A stretch of 64,000 nucleotides of DNA from BOG-1363 sp043775355 (GCA_043775355.1 JAYVSL010000007.1:15774-79773); one strand, 5' to 3'; counted from the first letter of the stretch, positions 1 to 9,214 are shown. Notes: a model not told the origin generated them from the letters alone. Translations and numbers: made by a program.

Positions 1-2045
1 AACATGGTGTTAATACCAAGCGCGGGCAAAAGTCGCGCTTGGTCCGGTTCCGCGTCCACGGTGAACGACACTTCATTCCCTGGAGTGCTGAGTGTCCCAG
101 CTCCAAAAACCGCATAAACGCCGTCGGCGATTTGCACGGGTGAACCTGCCTTCATTTTGTCGTCGAGCACCCGTTGAATGGTTTGCGCAACCGGCGCATC
201 TGCTGGACCGCTGAAATACGAAAACTCAACCAGCGGCGCACCCGTCGTGGCACCGATCGTGCCACTGGTAATAACTCGCATCGACCAGTCTTGCCCTGGG
301 GCAAAGCTTACCGCACCCGTATAACGACCTGAAATTTTCAACGTCGCATCACCCTGCGTCCATTCCTGCACCTGGGTTTTACTTCCTCCAAACGCGGTTC
401 CCGTGCTATCGAAGTCGACTGAAAATTGTTCGCCGTTGTGATAATTCGATGCGACCGGAGTCAGCGTCAGGCCCAATGATCCAATCACCCCAGCGCCACC
501 ACCAAGCGCTAAAGAAGCTCCGTAGGGCTGTGAAGAACCATCGATCGCACTCTGTACGCTGGCTTGCAACGTATTGCCAACCACGGTGAAAACCACGCGT
601 TGGTTCGCCAAATTCAGATCAGTTCCCGACACGGTGGTCGCACCACTCGTCCAGGCGCCAGTGGTTGGAGCCAGATCAAGCGCTGCACTGAAGTCGATCG
701 ATTTGCCGCCTGCTGCTGAGAGTTCGAGACGATAGCCGCCATCAATCGGCACCTTGCGCGCCGTGACGTTATGAATGCCACCCGCATTGGATGGGTACAA
801 CGTAAAGCCGCCGGAGGGAGTCGATCTGCCCGTGTTGATCGCCGAGACGATGTCATCAAGCGAACGAACTCCGCCGCCCGTCGCGGGATCGTAACGGAGC
901 GTGTATTTCTCCGCCGTTTTCGTGGTCGGATCATACACATTAATGGTTAAGTTACGGGCCACGTCGTTACCGTTGGCGTCAGTAAAACTTGGTAAAAATG
1001 CAGATGACAACCCAGGCGTTCCTGATTCCCCTTTCACTTGCAAAATACTATCAAGATTCGTCGCTGTGAGCGAACCATCGATCGCGTTCTCGGAAGTGAA
1101 TGCACTCGCACGAAAAGCGTTATTCGTACCGGTGGATTGTCGCGCGTTCATTTCGAGCGCTAAGGTCGTGCTTACGGTATTGATATCATCGATTAAACCA
1201 GGAATAATTCGTTGATGAAGATCCAGCACGGCACCAATACCGCCGCCAGTAGCGCTGATACCAACCTTATTCGATGCCAGCAGGGTCAATGAGCCATCTG
1301 GCTGCGAACCCACTGACAATTGCTCTGCATAATCACGACCGACCAACAACGTACCACCCGAGTCGATCATCACCGAGCTATCCGCAAGATTATGCCGCAC
1401 GCGAAGATCCAAATGCTCAGACAGTTGATTGATCAGCGAATCGCGTCGATCAAGCAGATCATTGGGGTTATTGCCGGTTAAGCTCAGGTCGCGGATTTGT
1501 TGATTAATACCGGAAATCTGCGTAGTCAGATTGTTGACCTCAGAAACCTCTGATTCCAAACTACCACGAAGATCATCGCGCAAATTTTGCAGACGATCGC
1601 CCAATCCGTTCATAGTCGAAGTAAAGGTCCCCATTTGTGCAACAACACTACTACGCAACGCGGTAGACTCTGGGTTATTCGAAAGATCTTCAAAACTCGA
1701 AAAAAGAGTATTGATCGTCGCCGAAAGTCCGGTGTCGCCAGGCTCATTGAAGGTTTGTTCTGCTGCCGTTAACGTTTGATCTAAGGCGCCAAGACGTTTG
1801 GTTTCACTTTGGGACTGACGAAGCCGCTCAATGATTAAATCGTTCGCTACACGTTTGATCGCGTCGACCGTAACGCCGCGCCCGATTTGACCGAGGGCCA
1901 CATTTTCAGGCGAGTTTGCCGCCAGATCGGCCCGCTGCCGAGTATATCCCGGAGTGGTCGCGTTAGCGATATTATGACTCGCTACCTCAATCGCCCGTTG
2001 GTGCGCTTGAAGTCCCGATAAGCCGATCAGCATGGAATCAGGCAT
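1..2045 (-). CDS. flgK: Flagellar hook-associated protein 1 FlgK (3' end beyond window)
   Basis: The start is ATG at 2045, with a GGAGG ribosome site five bases upstream, and the frame stays open to the left edge (about 681 codons seen). The N-terminus carries the flagellar rod/hook signature, with SHNIANATTPGYTRQ near residues 24-38, then a long helical region typical of FlgK (residues about 60-190). The middle is rich in Gly, Ser and Thr, as expected for the exposed domain. FlgK joins the hook to the filament. The length already exceeds the common 550-residue enterobacterial form, so the exposed domain is enlarged. A terminator (2147-2180) separates it from flgN, and a weak sigma-54-like element lies at 2076-2091, so it is probably transcribed on its own. 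The C-terminal D0 helix is not visible. Confidence 0.93.
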   Translation of the reverse strand, partial: MPDSMLIGLSGLQAHQRAIEVASHNIANATTPGYTRQRADLAANSPENVALGQIGRGVTVDAIKRVANDLIIERLRQSQSETKRLGALDQTLTAAEQTFNEPGDTGLSATINTLFSSFEDLSNNPESTALRSSVVAQMGTFTSTMNGLGDRLQNLRDDLRGSLESEVSEVNNLTTQISGINQQIRDLSLTGNNPNDLLDRRDSLINQLSEHLDLRVRHNLADSSVMIDSGGTLLVGRDYAEQLSVGSQPDGSLTLLASNKVGISATGGGIGAVLDLHQRIIPGLIDDINTVSTTLALEMNARQSTGTNNAFRASAFTSENAIDGSLTATNLDSILQVKGESGTPGLSSAFLPSFTDANGNDVARNLTINVYDPTTKTAEKYTLRYDPATGGGVRSLDDIVSAINTGRSTPSGGFTLYPSNAGGIHNVTARKVPIDGGYRLELSAAGGKSIDFSAALDLAPTTGAWTSGATTVSGTDLNLANQRVVFTVVGNTLQASVQSAIDGSSQPYGASLALGGGAGVIGSLGLTLTPVASNYHNGEQFSVDFDSTGTAFGGSKTQVQEWTQGDATLKISGRYTGAVSFAPGQDWSMRVITSGTIGATTGAPLVEFSYFSGPADAPVAQTIQRVLDDKMKAGSPVQIADGVYAVFGAGTLSTPGNEVSFTVDAEPDQARLLPALGINTM

Positions 2046-2075
2046 AGTGCCTCCGGAGTGTTCTCAGAGGTACAA

Positions 2076-2091
2076 CGCACACTCCGTGCCT
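2076..2091 (-). promoter_or_regulatory. Candidate sigma-54 (-24/-12) promoter of flgK
   Basis: On the minus strand the site reads AGGCACGGAGTGTGCG. It has GG and GC separated by exactly ten bases, and six of seven bases of the -24 consensus TGGCACG. The -12 half (GTGCG against TTGCA) is poor. It sits about 30 bases before the flgK start, leaving a short leader that contains the GGAGG site. It is weaker than the two elements before flgH and flgF, but lies in the right place after a terminator. Confidence 0.5.
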
Positions 2092-2146
2092 ATTCATCTG
2101 TTAGCTGTTTGATTGCCAATCGTGGGTAAACCGCACGAAACGATGG

Positions 2147-2180
2147 CAAAAAAACATGGCGCAGGTCATTGACCTGCGCC
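2147..2180 (-). terminator. Rho-independent terminator after flgN
   Basis: A perfect 10-bp stem (2158-2167 with 2171-2180) with a 3-base loop is followed on the minus strand by ATG and seven T residues (2148-2154). It lies 34 bases past the flgN stop and about 100 bases before flgK. It should end the flgH-I-J-N transcript. Confidence 0.85.
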
Positions 2181-2213
2181 TCTCTGTGAGGTCTTCCCGT
2201 CTAAAATAATTCC

Positions 2214-2717
2214 TTAGCCGGCGAGATTCACTAGTCGACCATTTCCAGTCCGATTGCCTTCCTGACCACGACGATCATACCCACCTTGAACGGGTTCGCC
2301 GGTCAGCGTTCCCACCAATTCGCGAACAAATCCCAAGCCTTGACGAACTAACGATTGATTGCGTTCGTGGACCACCCGCAATTTCAACAACGTGTCTTTG
2401 AGCACCACGTGGCGAGCTGACAACTCGCTCTTCAGTGGTTCTGCCGCCAAGGTAATCACTTCGCTAATCGACAGTGGTTTGGCCGTGCGTTGCAGCATAG
2501 TCGCGAAACCAGTCAGTATTCGTTCACGTGACTTTCGCAGCCGGCTCTGTTCAACGATCAATGGCTCACTTTTTGCCACGAGATCAGCAAACTGCTCCAT
2601 ATGGTTGGCGATCAATTCTCGTTGCTGGAGTTCTGCATTCGCCAATAAACTTCGATGACATGCCAATTCCATGGTCAAGTGATCACGTAGGGCCGGTAGC
2701 AAATCGGTGGGATTCAT
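2214..2717 (-). CDS. flgN: FlgN-like flagellar export chaperone
   Basis: A 167-residue, mostly helical protein with the layout of FlgN, the cytoplasmic chaperone for FlgK and FlgL. It has a long N-terminal heptad-like helix (residues about 5-55), a turn, a second helical segment to about residue 130 and a polar Gly/Arg-rich tail. It starts four bases inside flgJ (ATGA overlap) with AAGGAG eight bases upstream, so it is translationally coupled to flgJ. The next gene downstream is flgK, its expected client. FlgN families diverge strongly, so the name rests on length, helical pattern and position more than on invariant residues. Confidence 0.75.
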   Translation of the reverse strand: MNPTDLLPALRDHLTMELACHRSLLANAELQQRELIANHMEQFADLVAKSEPLIVEQSRLRKSRERILTGFATMLQRTAKPLSISEVITLAAEPLKSELSARHVVLKDTLLKLRVVHERNQSLVRQGLGFVRELVGTLTGEPVQGGYDRRGQEGNRTGNGRLVNLAG

Positions 2718-3037
2718 GGCTTGATCTCCTTCGTGTGAGCATTCGGCGTAGCCGACAGACCAGCGCGAGCTGAAAGTTCTTTAAAGACTAGGTCCGCTAT
2801 ACCGAGACCTCCGGCAGACTGTTCGCTCAAGGCGCTATGATAAAGACTTTTGAATTGAGAAGTTGCCGAATCTCCGCCCATTATCGGCTCATCATCAAGC
2901 GTGTGCTCATCCAGTGGCTTGAGTATGTGCTGCAAAAAGGTCGCTTCGAACTGCGCCGCAGCCTTATGTAAGTGTGCGACTTTATCGCCGCCACCTGGGC
3001 GTAAGCCTCCGCCTTGGGTCAGTGCGAGATCAGACAT
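2714..3037 (-). CDS. flgJ: Rod-binding protein FlgJ (N-terminal domain only)
   Basis: A 107-residue protein equivalent to the rod-binding domain of FlgJ. It has the core pattern AAAQFEATFLQHILKPL (residues about 26-42), a Met-Gly-Gly-Asp segment near 53-56, and a C-terminal part with GGLGIADLVF. It lacks the C-terminal muramidase domain of enterobacterial FlgJ, which is usual outside the gamma- and beta-proteobacteria; another enzyme must open the peptidoglycan. Its ATG shares one base with the flgI stop (TAATG), and its stop overlaps flgN by four bases, so three consecutive genes are coupled. Confidence 0.85.
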   Translation of the reverse strand: MSDLALTQGGGLRPGGGDKVAHLHKAAAQFEATFLQHILKPLDEHTLDDEPIMGGDSATSQFKSLYHSALSEQSAGGLGIADLVFKELSARAGLSATPNAHTKEIKP

Positions 3038-4401
3038 TACATCACCACCAGTTCGGCATGAAGAGCGCCCGCGCGCTGAATGGCCTCGAAGATCGCGACT
3101 AAATCTCTAGGGCGCGCACCCAGCGCATTTAAACCATTGGCGATGTCTTCAACGGTTGCGCCTGACAACACGCTGAAGGTTCCTGGCTGCGGCGTCGGCG
3201 TAATACCAGGTGGTGGATTCGGTGAGCGTTGACGCGTGAGCGGATCGACCCACGCCACGGTATCGATGACTTTATTGCGATCATTGGGATCGGCACGGCG
3301 TTCGACCACTGGGCTGACGCGCAGAGATAAACCGCCATGACTGACCGCGACTTCGCTGATACGCACCTGACTGCCAGCAACCACCGTTCCTGTACGAGCA
3401 TTGATAACTACGCGAGCTCGCATGTCAGGCGCCACCCGTAATTGCTGCAACTGGGCAATGGTTTCTACTAACAACGTTTCACTGGGTTTTTCAGCAAATC
3501 CTAAGGTGATCATGGTGGCGTCTTCAGCGATGACGTGTTCAACACCATATTTTTCTCCCAACACCCGTGCCACCCGACTGGCGGTGGTGAAATCGGAATC
3601 TTTCAACACCAAGCGCAGACGATCACCATACAATAAATTGACTGGGACTTCCCGTTCAACCATCGCCCCAGCGGTCAATGTACCCACGGTTTCAATGTTT
3701 TTGTGATCGATGCCGGTCGCTGCGATATTTGGCCCAGCACTACCGAATCCACCGACCGATACCGTTCCTTGACCCACGGCGTAGATACGTTCGTCGGCCG
3801 CCACTAAAGGCGTCTGTAATAACACGCCGCCCTTCAGCGAACTGGCATCTCCAACACACGATATCTGCGTGTATAGCTTTGATCCATTGCGAGCAAAAGC
3901 CGGCAGATCGGCAGTCACCGCCACCATGGCCACGTTCTTCGACTGCAAATCGCTCTCTGAAAAGCTGAGATGTTTTGTCGCCAAGAGTTGACGCAGCATC
4001 CGCACCGTCGCAGGAGTCTTGTCACCGGTGCCTGACAGACCAACCACCACACCGATTCCATGCAATTGATTGTCGCGAACCCCGTAAATATCGCACAAAT
4101 CTTTCAGGCGAACGCCATTGGCATCCGACAACGCGACAGTTGCTGCTGCGGATGTTTCGCTGACTGGTGCTTCTACCGCACCGAGTTCAGCGAACCCAAC
4201 GATAACCAACGCTAAAACCAAACTATTGAGCCGCGTCAGCACACGTACGGTACTTTCGTCGTCGCCCGTGCGCTGGGTTCGCCGACGACGGTGCACACTT
4301 TTTGGTGAGGAGGTGGCACTGAGTTCTTGCTGTTGCCGACGCATCGCTGCGCCAGCGAGCACCAGAATGATCAGATCCATATCAAAAAAAATGTATCGCA
4401 T
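3037..4401 (-). CDS. flgI: Flagellar P-ring protein FlgI with extended N-terminus
   Basis: FlgI forms the P-ring around the rod in the periplasm. From about residue 88 the protein is typical: RLKDLCDIYGVRDNQLHG, then GLSGTGDK and the usual C-terminal ending with ALGARPRDLVAIFEAIQRAGALHAELVVM. It has 454 residues against about 370 in most homologues. The surplus is N-terminal: a hydrophobic stretch (residues about 8-19), an Arg/Gln-rich linker, then a conventional signal-peptide-like segment (residues 53-77) ending near AVEA. The start at 4401 has an AAGGCGGA ribosome site and follows flgH by nine bases. A GTG at codon 54 would give a normal-length precursor, so the real start is uncertain. 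Confidence 0.93.
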   Translation of the reverse strand: MRYIFFDMDLIILVLAGAAMRRQQQELSATSSPKSVHRRRRTQRTGDDESTVRVLTRLNSLVLALVIVGFAELGAVEAPVSETSAAATVALSDANGVRLKDLCDIYGVRDNQLHGIGVVVGLSGTGDKTPATVRMLRQLLATKHLSFSESDLQSKNVAMVAVTADLPAFARNGSKLYTQISCVGDASSLKGGVLLQTPLVAADERIYAVGQGTVSVGGFGSAGPNIAATGIDHKNIETVGTLTAGAMVEREVPVNLLYGDRLRLVLKDSDFTTASRVARVLGEKYGVEHVIAEDATMITLGFAEKPSETLLVETIAQLQQLRVAPDMRARVVINARTGTVVAGSQVRISEVAVSHGGLSLRVSPVVERRADPNDRNKVIDTVAWVDPLTRQRSPNPPPGITPTPQPGTFSVLSGATVEDIANGLNALGARPRDLVAIFEAIQRAGALHAELVVM

Positions 4402-4410
4402 GGTTCCGCC

Positions 4411-5040
4411 TTAAAAGGGCCACAGAATGTCGAGGATTTCACCAAGAAATCCTTCGTGCGAAGAGCGACTGAGCGGCCCTTCTCCGACAATGGAAACCTG
4501 AAAGTTGTGCAACTTTTCTGAAAGCACGGTGTTGTTCGCTTGGATATCAGCGGTGCGAATGATGCCGGTGATCAGGATGGTTTTCGTATCGTTGCCGACT
4601 TTTACCGAACGACGGCCCTCAACCAGCAAGTTACCATTATCAAGAACATCAATCACCCGACCGGTTATCACTGCCTTCACTTCACCTTCAGCCTCGAATT
4701 TGCCCTCACCTTTAAAATCTTTGGATGAAGCCGCTTTCAAAGCAGGTAATTTTCCGGCTGACGCGGTGCCAACTGCAGCAGGTAATTGATTGGTGCCCGG
4801 CACCAAAGAAACCGACGCATCGAGCGTGTTTTCACGCTTGTTTTGTGCTTTTTGACTTTCGCTAATCGACGTGGTTTCCTTCACCACAATGGTGATCAGA
4901 TCACCAGCACGCCGAGCCACCTGATCCGAATACAACGTGCCGTCGGCCAGAGTTTCGGCCTTGAACAGGCTTTCCGCCTGTAAGCAAGCCGCGCTGGCCA
5001 GCAAAAACGGAACCAGCAGATGTGGTGATGACCGTCGCAT
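4411..5040 (-). CDS. flgH: Flagellar L-ring protein FlgH
   Basis: FlgH forms the outer-membrane L-ring. The 209-residue precursor has a signal peptide. A Cys at about residue 19 lies in a Ser-Ala-Ala-Cys context, a poor lipobox, so lipidation is possible but not certain. The body carries the family pattern LFKAETLADGTLYSDQVARRAGDLITIVV, then GEVKAVITGRVIDVLDNGNLLVEGRR and ends GEILDILWPF. The start has GGGAGG eight bases upstream. It is the first gene of the flgH-I-J-N unit and is preceded by a strong sigma-54-type promoter. Confidence 0.95.
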   Translation of the reverse strand: MRRSSPHLLVPFLLASAACLQAESLFKAETLADGTLYSDQVARRAGDLITIVVKETTSISESQKAQNKRENTLDASVSLVPGTNQLPAAVGTASAGKLPALKAASSKDFKGEGKFEAEGEVKAVITGRVIDVLDNGNLLVEGRRSVKVGNDTKTILITGIIRTADIQANNTVLSEKLHNFQVSIVGEGPLSRSSHEGFLGEILDILWPF

Positions 5041-5093
5041 GTGTCGTGCCTCCCAGCGGTTTCCCGCTTGAGGGGGCCCGCTGGACCACCTAA

Positions 5094-5109
5094 CGCAATG
5101 GCTGTGCCA
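5094..5109 (-). promoter_or_regulatory. Sigma-54 (-24/-12) promoter of the flgHIJN operon
   Basis: The minus strand reads TGGCACAGCCATTGCG. This matches the RpoN consensus TGGCACG-N4-TTGCW at ten of twelve defined positions, with the invariant GG and GC exactly ten bases apart. It lies 53 bases before the flgH start, so transcription would begin around 5082. A near-identical element stands before flgF. Confidence 0.8.
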
Positions 5110-5137
5110 GGATTAACGCACTGGCCGCAGAACGCCC

Positions 5138-5455
5138 TCAACGCACCAGTGCAAGCGCCCTTTCGAGATCCAAAGTGAGATCGAACACGCGTTCCAGCTT
5201 GAGGATACGGAATACCGCCTTGATGTTATCGGCGAGGTTCGACAGGACCACTTTGCCACCCGCAGTGGTGATCCGATTTCGCGTGGCGATGATCGCCGCG
5301 ATGCTCACCGAATTGAGAAAGGTGACCTGCGAGAGATCGAAAACGTAGCGCACGCGCCCCTTTTCAAGCAACGAATCAACGGATTTCATCAGCATTCCGC
5401 ACTCTTCATTGAGCACCGTAATGATGGTGACGTGGTTCTCTTCGTGAATCTGCAT
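5138..5455 (-). CDS. STAS-domain anti-anti-sigma-type protein
   Basis: A single STAS domain of about 105 residues, of the SpoIIAA/RsbV type. The pattern VFDLSQVTFLNSVSIAAII contains the Ser that is phosphorylated in the family, although the usual Asp-Ser is Asn-Ser here. Such proteins release a sigma factor or another target by binding an anti-sigma kinase; the phosphatase at 20417-21610 could act on it. The start at 5455 was chosen because GAGGG lies nine bases upstream; an ATG at 5464 touches the ribosome site and is less likely. The gene follows the same direction as flgH but is separated from it by a promoter. No kinase partner is adjacent. Confidence 0.8.
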   Translation of the reverse strand: MQIHEENHVTIITVLNEECGMLMKSVDSLLEKGRVRYVFDLSQVTFLNSVSIAAIIATRNRITTAGGKVVLSNLADNIKAVFRILKLERVFDLTLDLERALALVR

Positions 5456-5582
5456 AGACAACATCCCTCAATAAATGAACCGTCGGACATCCGTCCACAC
5501 AGCCATTGGTAAGAGATCTACCTGACGAAGACGCAGCGGTCCAGCGACCAATATGTAAACAAGCCACTCGTCAGATCTGATG

Positions 5583-5611
5583 TTGACTTATATGTTATCG
5601 TTTGTTATCTA
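5583..5611 (+). promoter_or_regulatory. Possible sigma-70 promoter of the LplT-Aas fusion gene
   Basis: TTGACT is followed after 17 bases by TATCTA, 27 bases before the chosen start codon. The -35 hexamer is good (5/6) but the -10 matches at only three of six positions. The position suits a promoter for the gene starting at 5638. Confidence 0.3.
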
Positions 5612-5637
5612 TCGTCATCCACAAAAGGAGCCTTCCC

Positions 5638-8600
5638 ATGGATGCTTGTCCGATGACTCTCCCGCCCGTGTCAAACCAAACCAGCAATCTAGCTTCTTCC
5701 ACCACTCCGCGAGGCCTCGGCGGACATCTGACCGCCTGCATCGTTGGAGCGGGCATCGATAATCTCTTCCGCCAGGTAGCACTTTTTCTATTTTCAGCAG
5801 TCGCTTACACGCAATTTCCGAACAATATGGATCTGGCCAAGCAACAAAGCGCGGCATACGGCGCATGGGCTCTGATACTTTTTAGTCTGCCATTCGTACT
5901 ACTGGCTCCACTGGCTGGAAGCCTGGGTGACCGCTATCCCAAACACCACATTATTCGTGCTGCCAGGATCGCCGATGTGCCAATCGCAACCTTAGGAATC
6001 TGGGGTTTCGCCATCTCAAGCCCAACTTTAATGCTCAGTGCATTGGCCCTCTTGGCGATCGCCAGCTCGTTTTTTGCCCCAACGAAACTCGCAGTTATCC
6101 CAGAACTGGTGCCACCCGAACGACTCGCTAAAGCCAACGCTATCATAGCCGCAGCTACCGTCATCGCGATCTTAGTCGGCACATGCCTTGCGATCAGCAC
6201 AGATGCGAACCAAATCGAGAGTGTCCTAAAATTATTAGGCTTAAATTTTACGCCTTCAGCCACGGTGTGGTCACTGGCAATCGTGAGCACCATACTGTGC
6301 ACCAGCGGAATCATTGGTGCGTATCGGATCCCAGCACTCAAAGCACAAGCACCGCATACGCCAATCGCCATGCCATGGATGGTCATCACACAAATACGCG
6401 CACTGAATCACAACCCAGGCACCTGGTCTGCTGCCCTTGCTCTGGCTGGATTTTGGGCACTGGGTGGTGCTGCGTTCGCCGGAATCAATACCATAGCAGA
6501 CTTTACTTATAAACTCAGCAGTGCAGAAACCATCGGTCTCTACCTTGCTATTGTCCTGGGCATGGCTGTCGGTTCGGTAATAGCTCCTCGACTGAATACT
6601 CGCGCTTTTCCTGCTGGACTTCCATTAATGGGAGCCCTCATTGCTGGATCTGCTTTTACACTTGCTGGAACAACCGCTGCAATTCACGACCAAACTTTAC
6701 TGATGGCTGATCGTCATGCATTCATCATGGTTTTTTGGCTCTTTGTTACCGGAATCGGCTGCGGCCTATGGGAAGTGCCGGTCACCATTTTATTACAAGA
6801 ACGTTCATTACCGTCTCAACGCAATCTGGTGATGGCAGCTGTCACTGTGCTCGGGAGTTTTGGTACCTTTATTTCTGCCGGAATCTGTCTCGGGCTCACT
6901 GCCGCTGGACTGACGACCGCAATGACTTTCATAGTCTGCGGGGCATTTACGCTCGTAACCGCATGTGCTCTGTCCTGGCATTATCGTAAACAATGCGCTG
7001 GATGGTTTATGGCGCTCATCGTGAAAATCGCTTATGACGTCCGCGTCACAGGCGCAGAAAATCTTCCGCTCAGCGGCGGCTGCTTAGTCGTGTGCAATCA
7101 TGTCAGCTACAGCGACGGAATTATTTTAGCGTCACATCTGCCGCGTCCTGGGCGATTTTTAGTCTACCGTCAATATACACAAATGCCGGTCGTCGGGCTT
7201 TTTCTACGCGCGGCTGGCGTCATCCCAGTAGCAGCGGAAGATTCTCGCCGAGCATTATTAGCGTCCATTGATGCCGCTATTGAAGCGGCCAAAGCCGGTG
7301 AAGTCGTGGTCATTTTTCCCGAAGGAAAATTAACCCACAGCGGACAAATGGACACCTTCCGTTCGGGCTTAGAGCGCATTGCCTCGCGCGCTAACGTACC
7401 CGTGGTACCCGCGCATCTTGATGGACTGTGGGGCACCATTTCCAGTCGTTCATTAACATGGGCATTTCCGCGTCTTCAGCGTGCGGTATCCCTCAACATC
7501 GGAGCTCCTTTGCCATCAACGACGTCTGCCGCCGAAGCCCGCGCTCAAGTCATGGCCCTTAGCTATCAATCCGCGCAGGCGCAATCTGATCGCAATCACC
7601 GAACGCTCGGTGGAGAAGTTCTTTCCCGCATGCGCCGGCACCCTTTCCGCGCTGCCATCCGCGACGTCAACGGTGTTCTGAGTTATTGGAAACTCGTCGC
7701 CGTGGCACGAATTCTTGCCGGACGCTTAGGCTTAGCCGATGACGAGCGCTGCGTTGGTTTGCTTCTCCCGCCAGGACGTGGCGGCGCGATGGCAAATCTT
7801 GCCCTCGCTTTGATGGGACGAACAGCGGTTAACCTCAACCACACCGTTGGTCCCGTTCAACTCAAACGCATGTGCGAGATGGCTGGCATTCGTACGATCA
7901 TCAGCGCCACACCGTATCTGCGACGCATTGGCGACCCCGGTTTATCACAACGATTCGTCCAGCTTGATGTGGTGATGGAAAAAACGTCTGCATTTGCGGT
8001 CATCATGTCTGCATGTGCGGCCTATGGTCTACCGAGCCGTCTGCTCAATCGCGCCAAAGCGACGGATGTTGCTGCGATCATTTTCAGCTCTGGTTCTACC
8101 GGCGATCCGAAAGGCGTTGAGCTGACGCATCGCCAAGTGCTCGCTAATATTTCAGCCGTCGCGCAAGGATTAGAAGTCTCTGGTGAACGAGACGTTTTGC
8201 TTAGCCCCCTACCGCTGTTTCATAGTTTCGGTTTGGTGCCTGGCTTCTGGCTCGGCATGGTCTTGGGTATGCCCAGTGCGGCACATCCAGATCCGACTGA
8301 TGCGAAGGCGCTCGGCGCGTTGGCAAAAGTAAGCGGCGCTACCTTCCTGATCAGCACACCTACGTTCGTCCGTGGCTACCTCCGTCGTATTGAACCTGAA
8401 CAATTCAAAACTCTGCGTTTTGCCGTCGTCGGCGCTGAACGCTGTCCGCCAGATTTAAAGCAACAATTCCGCGAACGGTACGGTGCCGAACTCCTCGAAG
8501 GATATGGCTGCACAGAACTTGGGCCCACCGTAACCGTCAATCTTTTACCGATCAAACGAGATGGCGTCACTGAAATTCGCAGTCGCGATGGCGCCGTCGG

Positions 8601-9159
8601 TCGACCACTTCCTGGGCTCAATGTCTTCACTATCGATCCTGAAACCCAAACCATTTTACCAGCCGGAAGCGAAGGCCTGCTGGTGGTACAAAGCACGTCG
8701 CGCATGCGGGGATATCTCGACCGTCCGGACCTCACCGAAAAAGCATTTGTCCACCACGGATATAACACTGGCGATGTCGGTCGCGTCGATGAAGACGGCT
8801 TCGTACACATCACTGGCCGCATGGCTCGATTCGCAAAAATTGGCGGAGAAATGGTGCCGCTGGATCACGTCGAAGCCGCTGTATTCCAAGCCGTACTCAC
8901 CATCGTCGGACAAGATGCCGCCATCGAAATCGCCGTCGCTTCCATCGCCGATGAGGCCCGAGGCGAACGCCTCATGATCTTACACACCGGTTTCACCGGC
9001 GATTGGGAAAAACTTCTTGCCGACCTCGCCGAGCTACCGGCGTTATGGCGCCCACGCTCGCGTGATGTCCGCTTGGTCGAAGCCATCCCCAAACTTGGCA
9101 CCGGCAAACGTGATCTAGCAGGGCTGAAGAAGCTGGCAGCAGGAACGAGCAATCAATAA
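5638..9159 (+). CDS. aas: MFS transporter / acyltransferase / acyl-ACP ligase fusion (LplT-Aas type)
   Basis: A 1173-residue fusion of three activities of lysophospholipid recycling. Residues about 25-445 form a twelve-helix MFS transporter like LplT, which flips lysophospholipids inward. Residues about 465-650 are a PlsC-type acyltransferase with NHVSYSD (H-x4-D) and FPEG. Residues about 690-1165 are an adenylate-forming ligase with the phosphate loop SSGSTGDPKG, GYGCTELGP, the Asp of YNTGDVG and a C-terminal Lys in KLGTGKRD, which would charge ACP with fatty acid. In E. coli lplT and aas are adjacent separate genes. The start at 5638 has AAGGAG eight bases upstream; an in-frame ATG at 5602 has none. 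It is monocistronic, with a hairpin after it. Leu, Ile and Ala codons are ordinary throughout, so there is no sign of a recent join. Confidence 0.9.
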   Translation: MDACPMTLPPVSNQTSNLASSTTPRGLGGHLTACIVGAGIDNLFRQVALFLFSAVAYTQFPNNMDLAKQQSAAYGAWALILFSLPFVLLAPLAGSLGDRYPKHHIIRAARIADVPIATLGIWGFAISSPTLMLSALALLAIASSFFAPTKLAVIPELVPPERLAKANAIIAAATVIAILVGTCLAISTDANQIESVLKLLGLNFTPSATVWSLAIVSTILCTSGIIGAYRIPALKAQAPHTPIAMPWMVITQIRALNHNPGTWSAALALAGFWALGGAAFAGINTIADFTYKLSSAETIGLYLAIVLGMAVGSVIAPRLNTRAFPAGLPLMGALIAGSAFTLAGTTAAIHDQTLLMADRHAFIMVFWLFVTGIGCGLWEVPVTILLQERSLPSQRNLVMAAVTVLGSFGTFISAGICLGLTAAGLTTAMTFIVCGAFTLVTACALSWHYRKQCAGWFMALIVKIAYDVRVTGAENLPLSGGCLVVCNHVSYSDGIILASHLPRPGRFLVYRQYTQMPVVGLFLRAAGVIPVAAEDSRRALLASIDAAIEAAKAGEVVVIFPEGKLTHSGQMDTFRSGLERIASRANVPVVPAHLDGLWGTISSRSLTWAFPRLQRAVSLNIGAPLPSTTSAAEARAQVMALSYQSAQAQSDRNHRTLGGEVLSRMRRHPFRAAIRDVNGVLSYWKLVAVARILAGRLGLADDERCVGLLLPPGRGGAMANLALALMGRTAVNLNHTVGPVQLKRMCEMAGIRTIISATPYLRRIGDPGLSQRFVQLDVVMEKTSAFAVIMSACAAYGLPSRLLNRAKATDVAAIIFSSGSTGDPKGVELTHRQVLANISAVAQGLEVSGERDVLLSPLPLFHSFGLVPGFWLGMVLGMPSAAHPDPTDAKALGALAKVSGATFLISTPTFVRGYLRRIEPEQFKTLRFAVVGAERCPPDLKQQFRERYGAELLEGYGCTELGPTVTVNLLPIKRDGVTEIRSRDGAVGRPLPGLNVFTIDPETQTILPAGSEGLLVVQSTSRMRGYLDRPDLTEKAFVHHGYNTGDVGRVDEDGFVHITGRMARFAKIGGEMVPLDHVEAAVFQAVLTIVGQDAAIEIAVASIADEARGERLMILHTGFTGDWEKLLADLAELPALWRPRSRDVRLVEAIPKLGTGKRDLAGLKKLAAGTSNQ

Positions 9160-9214
9160 CGCGACCTGGCATCGTCTATCGCCGTCTTGAGCAATGTCGT
9201 ATAGAGTAAAACAC

